Assembly: GCA_002286715.1 (NCBI GenBank)
Contig: NSJX01000042.1
Coordinates: 1 to 64,000 of the forward strand
DNA: 64,000 nt
Origin: Dentipellis sp. KUC8613
Taxonomy: Eukaryota > Basidiomycota > Agaricomycetes > Russulales > Hericiaceae
Direction of reading: 5' to 3'
Shown in pieces: positions 11,226 through 21,360 of this stretch; within the stretch, counting starts at the first letter, position 1; the number at the start of each line of letters is the position of its first letter. Position numbers and translations under genes: made by a program. Under the pieces are notes generated by a model. That model saw nothing but the letters and a program-made list of their open reading frames with translations, searched no databases and was not told the origin of the DNA.

Positions 11226-12025
11226 ACCACTCCAGAACCTACACTCCCAGTCGCAGCCTCGTCTAGAGCAGCGCGCGACGCGGAACGGGTGTGCGGGCGC
11301 AGACGGGCGGGTCAGAACGCAACGGACGGTGGGGCGAACATGGGAGCAAGATGAAAGATGCAGAGGGCTGCGCCGTGGTCCGACCGAGGCCGGGAGCTGG
11401 AATGTGATGCTCGCCCTGCACCGCGGGGCTCAATTGACGGCTTGCGACGATGGCTCGGGCGTGGACGTGAAAGATGGGAAAAAGAGCGAGGCGTGCAACA
11501 TACGGCTGACATTCTGACAGATAGACGCCAGCTGTTCATATATCTGCGCCGTCCTGGACCAGAATGCGATCCTTGAATTTTGTAGCTGGTCCGGGGCAGA
11601 GCTTCGGAAATCAAAGCTGGGGGTGGCTGCGGCGATCTCCCATCATTTCCCTGCGGATGCAGATGCAATGCGGTGCACCTGCTTGCTCACCGCGTCCCCG
11701 AGAAACGATGTTTGATGAGCAGCATCACTGTTTTCTGTCCTCAGCCTCGTTCACATCGACAACGACAAAGCCTGCAGAATGTCGCGCAGCCAGTGTATGC
11801 GACCTAGACCGGGAGGGGATCCACACCGTTCGGACCAGCGTGGGGCCAGGAATAGAACGCCGCCCACACGGAGGGCCGACGAGCAGGTCTAAGACCATCG
11901 ACGTCAACATCCGCACACGCTGAGCACGCAACCCGACGACATACTGTTAGTCCATATACCCATATATTTATAAGCCTCATTGACGATTGCCATCTAGCAC
12001 CTGCTGATCCCGCCCAACCACCACC
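11226..12025. other. Shared upstream region of the DUF6534 gene and MDR paralog 4
   Basis: Divergent intergenic region. Around 11513-11575 it contains a block similar to 13857-13925 upstream of paralog 5, anchored by the identical 17-mer CTGACAGATAGACGCCA and a later AGAAxGCGAxCCT. The block lies about 510 bp before each start codon. No gene recognised. Confidence 0.55.
11967..11974 (+). promoter_or_regulatory. TATA box of MDR paralog 4
   Basis: TTTATAAG followed by CCTCAT, 59 bp before the ATG. The same octamer followed by CCCCAT stands before paralog 5. Confidence 0.6.
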
Positions 12026-13336
12026 ATGGCCACCGAACAGAAAGCCCTTATCCTCTCCTCCAAAGGCGCCCCCTTCACCGTCGGCCCTCGCCCCATTCCC
12101 AAGCCAGGCCCGGGCCAGGTCGTCGTGAAGGTCGAAGCCGCCGCGGTCAACCCGGTCGACTACTACATCGAACAGGCCGGGTACTTCGTCGACGGCTACC
12201 CCTTTGTCGCGGGCAGCGATGCCGCCGGCACCGTCTACGAGCTCGGTGAAGGTGTGACGATACTGCAGAAGGGCGATCGCGTGTGAGTGCCGCATATACC
12301 TCCTCTCGCGCATCTGCTGAACCGAACGGACGCGATAGCCTCTTCCAGTCCCTCTTCACCGCCGACCGCGGCACATTCCAGCAATACGTGCTCGCAGACG
12401 CGACGCGCGCCGCGAAGGTCCGTTCGATCTGCCCCGATCTAACCCTGTGCACGCGACTAAGTATATGCGCCAAACACACCCCGAACTCTGCAGGTCCCGA
12501 GCAATCTCTCCTTCGACGAGGCCGCCACCGTCCCCCTCGGCCTCGCCACCGCCGCGCTCGGCCTCTACGCCCCCATCGGGGCCCGCGGTGGCGCCGCGCT
12601 GACGCCCCCCTGGACCGCAGGCGGACTCGGCAAGTACAAGGACCAGCCCGCGCTCGTCGTCGGCGGGTCGAGCTCCGTCGGGCAATTCGGTTCGTCCCTC
12701 CTCCTACCCTCCCCACAATCCAGCCCCCACTGACACCCGCCGCAGCGATCCAGCTCCTCAAGCTCTCCGGCTTCAGCCCCATCATCTCCACCGCCTCCGC
12801 GAAGAACACCGACTACGTGAAATCCGCGGGCGCGACGCACGTCATCGACTACCACACCACGCCCTACGCCTCCCTCCCGGCCGCCGTCAAGGACATCACG
12901 AGCGCGCCCGTGCCGATCGTGTACGACGCGATCTCGAGCGAGGACTCGCAGAAGGCCGCGTGGGCGCTCCTCGCGCCGCGCGGGAGCCTCGTCGTCACGC
13001 TCCAGCCGTCCGCAGCCGTCGGCAAGCCCGGCGAGGAGGCGGAGGAAGGCAGGCGCGTCGCGCATGTGTTTGGGAATGTGAATGCGCCGGTGAATACGGC
13101 GTTTGGCGACGTGCTGTATGCTGCGCTTACGGGGTTGTTGGAGAGTGGCGGTTTGAAGGTGCGTTTGGGTGTGTTCTGTCGTTTGGTTGGAACTTGATGC
13201 GTGTGCGTGTCTATAGCCGAATAAGGTCGAGCTGCTGCAGGGCGGCTTGGCAGGCCTTGCGAAGGGCGTGGAGAGGGTCGGCAAGCGTGAGGTCAGCGGC
13301 GAGAAGCTTGTCGCCCGCCCGCAGGAGACTCCTTGA
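12026..13336 (+). CDS. MDR/GroES-like oxidoreductase, paralog 4
   Basis: Predicted 354-residue MDR reductase from exons 12026-12282, 12339-12417, 12494-12689, 12746-13158 and 13217-13336; phases close and the stop is TGA. The N-terminal GroES-like domain shows [14 protein letters not shown] and the AGSDAAGTV segment. The cofactor loop is GGSSSVGQF, followed by ATHVIDY and [10 protein letters not shown]. It is very close to paralog 5, with identical lengths for exons 2-5, and both have strongly GC-biased third positions. No catalytic zinc ligands are evident. Alternative names in databases would be GroES-like, zinc-binding dehydrogenase or trans-enoyl-reductase-like protein; the substrate cannot be told. 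Confidence 0.92.
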
Positions 13337-14360
13337 ATCTGAACTATGTAGAAGAACACAATTCCGCGGAATAAGAATAAGGGAGGCAATCACGATGTAT
13401 GATACTGATTGTTAAATAAAGCAGAAATCGAAGTGTACTTTTCTCGATGGTATCATCGTACCTTTGGCTCGCTGTGCTCGCGGTGCCTGTCTTTTCCCGA
13501 AAAGTGAGTCAATCGGATGCCTGCTCAAGACCAATGACCGTCCGTCCACAGTACGAAAAGGCGAGCAAACTGTCCGCCTCTCAGCGTCGACTCAGCGCTT
13601 CACGAGGAAGACGTGTTGGTCGTACGAAGGTTAGGGGTAAGAATATGACTCCAAGCTGGTTGCAGCGCTTGTGTCCTATATGAATTCGGCTTTCAATGCA
13701 TGAATGCCTTTCACAACCTCGTTCACGTCGATGCGAGGCAAGTGTGTAGAGTCAAGTCCCAAGGACATGACACGGGGGTAGGAGAAGAGGCTATACCTTC
13801 ATCACCGGTTAGTATCCAAATCGATGACCCAAGCAGCATGCGCTGAATTCTGATATCCTGACAGATAGACGCCAATTGCTCATTCATCTACAACTAAGTG
13901 CCCTGTAGCAGAACGCGACCCTGCACATTTAGAGTCGGCGCTGTGCAGACATCTCAGCTCGAGGTGAACGCGGCAACCATACATGTCCCGCACAGCTAGC
14001 GCCCAGCGCTGATAAACGTGCCTGGTGAGCAGCATGACGAGTTGCACTGATGAATGGACCTTACACCGACGATCAAGCATGCAAAGTATCGCGCAGGATA
14101 TGTAAGTCCGCAATCCAGGACGCCACGCGAGTCATGTTCGCGTGGGTTCAACTCGAAAATAGCATCGCCTTGAATACAAGCATGAGCGCCACTGCGAGTC
14201 AAAGAGATGCAGCATCTGCACACGTTCAGCACGTAAGTGACCGACATAATCTGCATACACCTTCATTTATAAGCCCCATCTGCGCCATAAAAACCCTCCA
14301 GCATCCACCGATCCCATCCAACCACAACCACAACCTCCGAGTCCACATCCCACCAACATC
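13337..14360. other. Intergenic between MDR paralogs 4 and 5
   Basis: Carries a duplicated copy of the upstream region of paralog 4 (see 13857-13925) and the TATA element of paralog 5. Short open stretches on the minus strand are not supported as genes. Confidence 0.5.
14266..14273 (+). promoter_or_regulatory. TATA box of MDR paralog 5
   Basis: TTTATAAG, 95 bp before the ATG, in the same local context (TTTATAAGCC, then C/T, CAT) as in paralog 4. Confidence 0.6.
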
Positions 14361-15696
14361 ATGGCCGCCCACCAGAAAGCCCTGCTCATCCCCTCAAAGG
14401 GTGCCCACTTCACCCTCGGCACGCGCCTCATCCCCAAGCCCGGCCCGGGCCAGGTGCTCGTGAAGATCGAGTCCGCCGCGGTGAACCCCGTTGACTGGTA
14501 CATCGAGCAGTTCGGGTTTTTCATCGACGGGTACCCCTTCGTTGCGGGCAGCGATGCCGCGGGCACGGTGGAGGAACTCGGCGAGGGCGCGGCTGCTAGT
14601 GGGCTGCAGAAGGGCGACCGTGTGTGAGTGTTTTTGCGGTTTATCTGGGGCTTTTGGGTGCTTGCTGATATGGACGGGATGCTGTAGACTTTTCCAGTCT
14701 CTGTTCAGTGCCGACCGTGGCACGTTCCAGCAGTACGTGCTCGCAGACGCGACGCGCGCCGCGAAGGTCAGTTTGATCTGCTCCAAAATAGCATATAGCT
14801 ATAGCCCTCTATACGCGACTATATGCGCTAAACACACCCCGACTGTTGCAGATCCCGAAGAATCTCTCCTTCGACGAGGCCTCCACCGTTCCCCTCTGCC
14901 TCGCAACCGCCGCTCTCGGGCTCTACGGCCCCATCGGTACACGCGGCGGCGCCGCACTGACGCCTCCCTGGGCTCCAGGCGGACTGGGCAAATATAAAAA
15001 CCAGCCCGCGCTCGTCGTTGGCGGGTCGGGCTCCGTCGGGCAATTCGGTTTGTCTTCCTACCCTCTTTCTCCAGAACTCAACTCTAACACCCCATCGCAG
15101 CCATCCAGCTCCTCAAGCTCTCCGGCTTCAGCCCCATCATCGCTACCGCCTCCGCAAGGAACTGCGACTACGTCAAAGCCGCCGGCGCAACGCACGTCAT
15201 CGACTACCACACCACGCCCTACGCCTTCCTCCCCGACGCCGTCAAGGCCATCACGAGCGCGCCTGTGCCCATCGCGTACGACGCGATCTCAAGCGAGGAC
15301 TCGCAGAAGGCGGCCTGGGCGCTCCTCGCGCCGCGCGGGAGCCTCGTCATCACCGTCGTGCCGTCTGCGGCGGTCGGGAAGCCCGGCGAGGAGGCGGAGG
15401 ACGGCAAGCGCGTCGCGCATGTGTTTGGGAACGTGAATGCGCCGGAGAATGCGGCGTTTGGGGATGCGCTGTATGCGGTGCTTACGGGCTTGCTGGAGCG
15501 CGGTGACATCAAGGTGCGTTTTGCGTTATTTTGGAGGTGTGCTGTGGGATGGGTGCTGATGCGGGTTTGGGTGTAGCCGAATAAGGTCGAACTGCTCGAG
15601 GGTGGGCTTGCGGGCCTCGCGAAGGGCACCGAGAGGGCGGGCAAGGGCGAGGTCAGCGCGGTGAAGCTCGTCGTGCATCCGCAGGAGACATGTTGA
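14361..15696 (+). CDS. MDR/GroES-like oxidoreductase, paralog 5
   Basis: Predicted 356-residue MDR reductase from exons 14361-14623, 14688-14766, 14852-15047, 15101-15513 and 15577-15696. Exons 2-5 have exactly the lengths of paralog 4 (79, 196, 413, 120 nt), showing a recent tandem duplication. The GroES-like motif, AGSDAAGTV, the cofactor loop GGSGSVGQF (a Ser-to-Gly change relative to the other four copies), ATHVIDY and YDAISSEDS are present. The second intron also resembles that of paralog 4 (shared AAACACACCCCGA). The protein extends by two residues before G-D-R-V. Probable cytosolic NADPH-dependent reductase; substrate unknown. Confidence 0.92.
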
Positions 15697-16058
15697 ATCA
15701 CCGGTCTCTTGTGATCTCGAGCACCGTAAAGTAACAATCGTCTCCGAGTCATCTCAGAAATGTACATTCGGATGGCGTGTAATGATCCAAGTACAATGGG
15801 GTACATGCCTGCATGTCACCGATGTAGTACCAGTGATGTCGACTTTGTTACTCGCGGCAAAGTCCGTCTATTGGCGCCGGTCTGTTGGCATTGCGCTCTA
15901 CTGTACCAGTTACACGACCTTCAGCTTCAATCGTGGCTCTCTGCTTGTGTAGAGCGCGCCCCGGGCCCTTGATACATCATGGGTAAGCAATCGCTACTAT
16001 ACCCCTGTAGTTTCTGACTCTCAAAGGTGGTTGGCTACCCTTTGATCATACAGGGACT
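15697..16058. other. Intergenic, no gene recognised
   Basis: 3' flank of MDR paralog 5 and 5' flank of the first complete F-box gene; nothing else seen. Confidence 0.5.
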
Positions 16059-17729
16059 ATGCACCGATGTCTATGTGTACGGGAAATCGTGGATCTCATC
16101 ATCGACGCTCTCGACACTCCTCGAAATTTCACTGAAGAGAACAAAGTTGACCGTGGACAGCGCTTGCGAAGATCGGCAAGGCCTTGGACGCCATACGGCA
16201 CTCTCGCTGCGCTCGCTCGTACGTCGAAAAGTTTTACAAAACGAAGCCTTGATCTGCTATGGCGAGACTTGGACTCTCTTGTCCCCATATTTATAGTGCT
16301 AGGAATGCCGTTATCGTACTTCCGACCGGGTCAGATGGATGCCGTAAACTATGAGGAAGCCGTGAGTTTCAGTCCCATGTACACCAATTGGGGGCACGTT
16401 ATACTGATTCGTCGTTCATATCAGGAGCCGGTTGAAATGCTTGCGAAAGCAGATCCGACAAGGGCATTATCGCTCCTTGGGCGCGTAAAGAATCTGTATA
16501 CAGATGGCAGTGAACTGTCGAGGGACATCCTATCGTCGTTGGCCACTGTCAAGGAGCGGACCAATACCCCACTCTTGCCAAACCTTCAAACACTATATTG
16601 GGACGTTGAAATGGGGGTCTTCCAACAGGAAAGCCACATTTTCAGTGGTCCTTGTGTAACCCGACTCTCGATACACCCTTCGGATGCGCTGGACTGGATT
16701 GCACCCGCTTTTCCCTATCTTACAGAGATCGAATTCATCGGCTCTCGCTCACGAACCGGTGCTCTGCTCGACCCATTATCCCATCCAATCACCTCTTTCT
16801 CTTCCTTGACCGTGGTGGACTGTTACGCCAATAACATCACAACTGATGCGTTTTACGCACTGGCCGCCATGCCTTCTTTGCGCGAGTTTGATATAGCAGG
16901 CATCCCCCACGGCGTGCGCATCCCCGAACCCGAGCGGCACCGACTTCCACGTCAGCCCTTCTTCACGTCTCTCAGTCGACTCAAGATCCGATTTATCCCA
17001 GTGGACACTTGCTGTGCCCTGATGCACGCACTCGATAAACCCAACGCTTTGCAACAGCTCCACCTAGGGTACCAAGAGTTTTACACAACAACGTATGAAA
17101 AGTTGGAGGCTCTTCTGTCCTGTATTGCAGCGGTGTGCTCGCAGGACACACTGTCCGATCTGGCTGTCACGAAGGGCTATGACGATGACCAGCCAATAGT
17201 TATTCCATTCATTGAGCTGTGTCACACTCCTTGGGCTCTGCTCCAGCCTTTGCTGCGGTTTTCTAATATCAAGCACTTTTCTATTCAGCTCCCTGCCCAC
17301 GCCCTCGACACCTATTCCATCGAACACATCGCCTCCGCATTTTCTCATCTCATCACGCTCAGCCTCTTATCACTCTCGAATCGCCATCGGGACTTGCGCT
17401 GGAAGATGCCGCTGCGCAGTCTCTACGTGCTCGCGGAGCGGTGCCCGGAGCTCGAGCATGTGGAGGTCGACTGGCTTACAGCAGCGAGCGATGAAGACCT
17501 TGGAATACTCGGACTCCGGCGAACGTGGGACCACGAACGAAAGTGGGGAGCTCTGCCGCCGCTCGACATTGCTGCAGGTGGTGTGGACTTCACCCTGATC
17601 GCGCACGCGCGAGACGTCGGGCGCTTTGTCAAAGACATCTTTCCGAACGTCGATGGATTCTCCGAGAGTCGGGTCTTCTATCATGTCCGCAGCGGGCCCT
17701 ACGTCGCCGAAATTCAAACTTGGTCTTGA
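16059..17729 (+). CDS. F-box family protein 1
   Basis: Predicted 535-residue protein, exons 16059-16361 and 16425-17729. The N-terminus (MHRCLCVREIVDLIIDAL, then A-L-A-R-T-S-K-S-F and LDLLWRDLDSLVPIF, residues 1-85) is an F-box-like domain of the kind common in Agaricomycetes; such proteins act as SCF ubiquitin-ligase adaptors through Skp1. The middle is leucine-rich with repeated short helices and strands. The C-terminus has R-T-W-D-H-E-R-K-W-G-A-L-P-P and F-V-K-D-I-F-P-N, shared by all family members here. The 63-nt intron is in frame without a stop, but paralogs place an intron at the same point, so splicing is favoured. Convergent with F-box 2. Target unknown. Confidence 0.85.
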   Translation: MHRCLCVREIVDLIIDALDTPRNFTEENKVDRGQRLRRSARPWTPYGTLAALARTSKSFTKRSLDLLWRDLDSLVPIFIVLGMPLSYFRPGQMDAVNYEEAVSFSPMYTNWGHVILIRRSYQEPVEMLAKADPTRALSLLGRVKNLYTDGSELSRDILSSLATVKERTNTPLLPNLQTLYWDVEMGVFQQESHIFSGPCVTRLSIHPSDALDWIAPAFPYLTEIEFIGSRSRTGALLDPLSHPITSFSSLTVVDCYANNITTDAFYALAAMPSLREFDIAGIPHGVRIPEPERHRLPRQPFFTSLSRLKIRFIPVDTCCALMHALDKPNALQQLHLGYQEFYTTTYEKLEALLSCIAAVCSQDTLSDLAVTKGYDDDQPIVIPFIELCHTPWALLQPLLRFSNIKHFSIQLPAHALDTYSIEHIASAFSHLITLSLLSLSNRHRDLRWKMPLRSLYVLAERCPELEHVEVDWLTAASDEDLGILGLRRTWDHERKWGALPPLDIAAGGVDFTLIAHARDVGRFVKDIFPNVDGFSESRVFYHVRSGPYVAEIQTWS

Positions 17730-18045
17730 CGGAAGCGAGGTCAGAACACGAACCAAGCTCGTACTGTATCCATACGGAGTATATTCTTCATTGTATCTAC
17801 AAAACCTACTTTCGTCATCTGTTGTGGATCTTGTGCGACATGCTCTTTAGGTGCTGCTCCATTGTAGAGATACAGTGTCATCTATGTTCCCCTTGTCAAC
17901 TGCTGTCACCAGGCTCACTCAGATATCAGTACTCCCTACGTTTTCATCTGCTGAGAATCTCTCACGTCGCGATAAGCATATTACAAACGGCCTCTCCAAC
18001 TTCGTCCCTCCATCGTGGGCAGAGAGAATAAAACCATCCTCGAGC
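17730..18045. other. Convergent 3' flanks of two F-box genes
   Basis: Short interval between the stops of F-box 1 and 2. If the last intron of F-box 2 is not used, its frame extends to 17981. Confidence 0.5.
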
Positions 18046-19880
18046 CTATAAGGTGGGTTGTTCCGCCAATACGTGTGGCTCTGGAAGTTCTGCATTGTTC
18101 ACAGACATCAGGACTGTGCGCAAAGTACAAGAGAACACACGTACGAGCACCCCATGGCCAGCTGTCTGGTACATATTCTGCAGCATCCGGCCCATTGCGG
18201 ATGTAGTGGCTGATTCTGGGCTCCCAGAATTCGTGGCAGTTTGGGAAGACGTCCTTCACGAAGATGGCGACTTCTCGCGCTTGCGCGCCAAGTGCCTCAT
18301 CCACGCCTTTGATGTCTATCCGGAGGCGCGGTAACTCTCCTGTCCGTCTCTCGTGATCCCAAGTCCGCTTTAGCTGGCTGAAGCCTTGAATTCCATCCTC
18401 GTCAACAATCGATACCAGATGGTTTAAGCTTATGAATTCGAGGTGCGGGCAATGCTTCGCCAGGGAGTACAGGGTGCGCACTGTCAGACTCGAGTGCTGC
18501 TGATATTGCGGCAGCGATTGAAGGCCTACAGCGACCAGGCGCGGGGCCGCCGAGGCGATGCTCTCGATAAATGCGTCGTCGCAGTCGAGGACGGGGGCCA
18601 TGATGTCGCAGAATTCCAAATTCGTGAGTCGTAGCAGTGGTTGGAGCATTGCTGAGGTGACGCGTGAGGTTTCCACATCCACCTGTACATGCCGCTCGGA
18701 CCACTGGCCGTTCCTTGCCGGAGTCACCGCTAGATCTGACAGTGTCTCAGGAGAGCATAGGGCACCGATGCAGGATAAGAGGGCTTCTATTCCAGAAGGA
18801 GACCACCCTGATACTGGAAACCCGATCCAGAGCAACTGCAGAGCATGGGGATTATCGAGAGCGCGAAGCAGGTCGCAGCATGTCGCCGACGGGGTATTCG
18901 TCATGTCGAGCTGGGTGAGGGATGTGAAGAAATGATGGGACAGCCTCACTTGGGGACTCCGAGGAGCAGGCAATTGTGCGGATGGTATATTTGCCATACA
19001 AAGCCGCTGAAGAGCAGGCATGTATGCAAGATCACCAAACGTATTGGGCATGATATTGTACCCATGGCAGTCTAGAACGCGCAGCGAGGAGAAGTCTTGA
19101 AGAGTGCGCTCAATAGCGAGGTCGTATGGCTCCGTATCCGTGAAGCAATTGAAGAAGTCGAGTTTGGTAAGATTTGGGAAGCGATGGTGGAAAGAATCTG
19201 ACGTTTCGAGGGGGTAAAGTGCGAGCCGAGTGACTTGAGGACTGCCGAACATCTCGATCTCTTGCGAATAATAGGAGTCATTGTCGTAATAGCAGTTGTT
19301 CACTTTCCAGAAGATCTGCGAAACATTCGGGAGGATAGGCGCGTGGGACCCACCCATGACGATGGGCAATGATAAGAGGAGATCAAGCGTCAATTCGTCG
19401 CCGTCGATGTAGAGGCTTCGTGTGCGCCGCAGGTAATACGATGCCCTTTCCATATCCGCGTTTTTCAACAACTCCGCAATTTCCTGAGATTGTGAACAAG
19501 TCGCTGTTAACGTATACACTTCATCTGCCACGAATCGATAAACTTACAACATCGTTAATCTCGTATGTATTCGTATTTGAGAATTCAACGAGATTGATTT
19601 CCTTCTCCTTGAAGAGCCGCATCGGCACGCCCAGCGCGACAAAGATAGGGACCAGAGAGTCCAGGTCCCGCCAGAGCAGATCCAAGCACCGCTCCGTGAA
19701 CTCTTTTGATGTGCACGCCATCATCGCCAGAGAACTGTGTTGCGTCCTCTGCCGGGATGCGACCTGCCTCCATCGTCCGTCTTCACGTGCATACACAATC
19801 TCAGCGTCGAAGTCGCGCGGGACGTATAGACTGTCGATGATATGATCGACGATCTCCTTGATGTGCATGAGCTTATGCAT
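18046..19880 (-). CDS. F-box family protein 2
   Basis: Predicted 569 residues from exons 19548-19880, 18151-19483 and 18046-18089. N-terminal F-box-like region (M-H-K-L-M-H-I-K-E-I-V-D-H-I-I, A-C-T-S-K-E-F, CLDLLWRDLDSLVPIF), leucine-rich middle, and the family C-terminus RTWDHERRTGELPRL, A-R-E-V-A-I-F-V-K-D-V-F-P-N and HYIRNGPDAAEYVP. The first intron is phase 0 after codon 111, exactly as in F-box 3. The last intron is inferred from the equivalent 3' intron of F-box 3. Without it the frame stays open to 17981 and yields an unrelated-looking tail. Presumed SCF adaptor; partner and target unknown. Confidence 0.85.
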
Positions 19881-20955
19881 ACTTTTACTTTCGATGTCGC
19901 TGTGAAAGATCGCTAGGTTAAAAGTCGACGATTAGATTCGATGTGAGCAGAAACGAGCTCCTGACCTCGGTGTAGAGTAGGGGGTAGTTCAATGAGAGGG
20001 TGATACAGGAGGAGGGGCACTCCTTGCATGCCGCCGCATTCAGGCCGCCCGCTGACACGATATCGACTGGACCGGATCCCAGCCTTGCAAAGAAGTAGGA
20101 AGCTTCGTGCGGCCCGGGAGCCCTGGCAGTGAACGCATCTTGAGCCTGCTGGAGTCTTCGACTCGGAGCGCTGCCGTACGCCTGGAAGACCACGAGGACG
20201 AAGAAGACGGAACGTACGAGCTCTAGCCCGAAGGTCTTTTCTGCGGCGCATTCGGGACTCCCACTGGCATCGTCATAGCTAAGGTGATTCTACCCAAATT
20301 CTGTTTTACTAGAAGTCTTGTCGACAGCGACATCGATTGAATGAATACTATCCCCTGCATCAATCGTTCGCCGCATTCTACTGGTAATCTCTGAAAGAAG
20401 TCATTGTCAAAAATTTCGCACAACTGGAAAACACGAACCAGACCCACTGGCAATCAGCCAAAGCTTCGTCCATGAGACCATTCAACGACTTGCAAAGCGC
20501 GCAGCCGTACACCTAAAATGCCACGAGGATCGTGACAAAGACGCCTTGGCGAAGCATGCAATCCAGAACCGCTAGCGCTCTGCTGTTATCCTCACCGACA
20601 CGCCGAGCATCTGCATCAACACTCAGAAGTCGCAGACCAGGCAACTCATCCATCTTGTCCATGACGACAACAGAGGCAGGTAAGAAGAACCCCGCGCGGC
20701 AAAGTCCGGCGCCATATAGCCAACCACCGTCAACCCGACCCACCTCCGAGTCGGTAGTAACCTAGGTCCTTTCCTCGAGACCTCGACACCCACCAACAAC
20801 ACACCCAAAAAAAAACTATATACACGAACAACAGAATATTACAACATCACTCACAGCCGCACCCACACCCGGAGCCGCAGCGAGGCACAATTGCAACAAC
20901 AGCGCTAGCAATATCAATCAATATCATACAGGAGGTAGGTAGGTACATACAAGCC

Positions 20956-20983
20956 GAAGCTCAAGCTCAAGCTCAAGCTCAAG
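20956..20983. repeat. (AAGCTC)n tandem repeat
   Basis: Four to five AAGCTC hexamers in a row, followed by AAGAAGCTCG. Confidence 0.85.
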
Positions 20984-21205
20984 AAGCTCGAGGACCGAAG
21001 TCAAGGTGGAAGTCAAGGTGGAAGTCGACGAGTGCGGAGGCGGGGGCGGGGACAATGCAGATTCGATGCGATGCGGGGTCATGAGACGTGGAGCGTGGAT
21101 GTTGTGTGCAGACAGGCGATGGGGGAAGGGGGATGAGGGGAGGGGAGAGGAGTGTGTAATGCGGGAATGGGAGGGGAGGGGGGAAGGGGACGATATATGC
21201 ACGGT

Positions 21206-21223
21206 GACGTACGTACGTACGTA
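21206..21223. repeat. (ACGT)n repeat
   Basis: Four consecutive ACGT units within a purine-rich stretch 3' of the phosphatase gene. A similar short run is at 27203-27216. Confidence 0.8.
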
Positions 21224-21360
21224 TGTGTGGATTGGGATGTATGTGTGTGTGTGTATGTACAAACCATTGATCTCGGCCAATCGCGAAGCTCAAAAAAAGG
21301 CAAACGAGTAAAAAGCTCAAAACCGAAAACGAGCAAACGGCGGGCGACGACGCGCCACGG

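Larger units (their letters stand above)
19881..21360. other. Intergenic with simple repeats
   Basis: Upstream of F-box 2 and downstream of the phosphatase gene. Minus-strand open pieces at 19913-20740 include a hydrophobic segment near 20520-20590, but I could not assemble a gene. The right part holds AAGCTC and ACGT repeats. Confidence 0.4.

Noticed and set aside
1..16000. MDR set as a secondary-metabolite gene cluster
   Set aside because: No polyketide synthase, NRPS, terpene synthase, P450 or cluster regulator is recognisable beside it; tandem duplication alone does not show a pathway.
19913..20760. Minus-strand pieces with a hydrophobic segment upstream of F-box 2
   Set aside because: Interrupted by stops, no consistent set of introns restores a frame, and similarity to membrane-protein families such as DUF6533/6534 is too vague.
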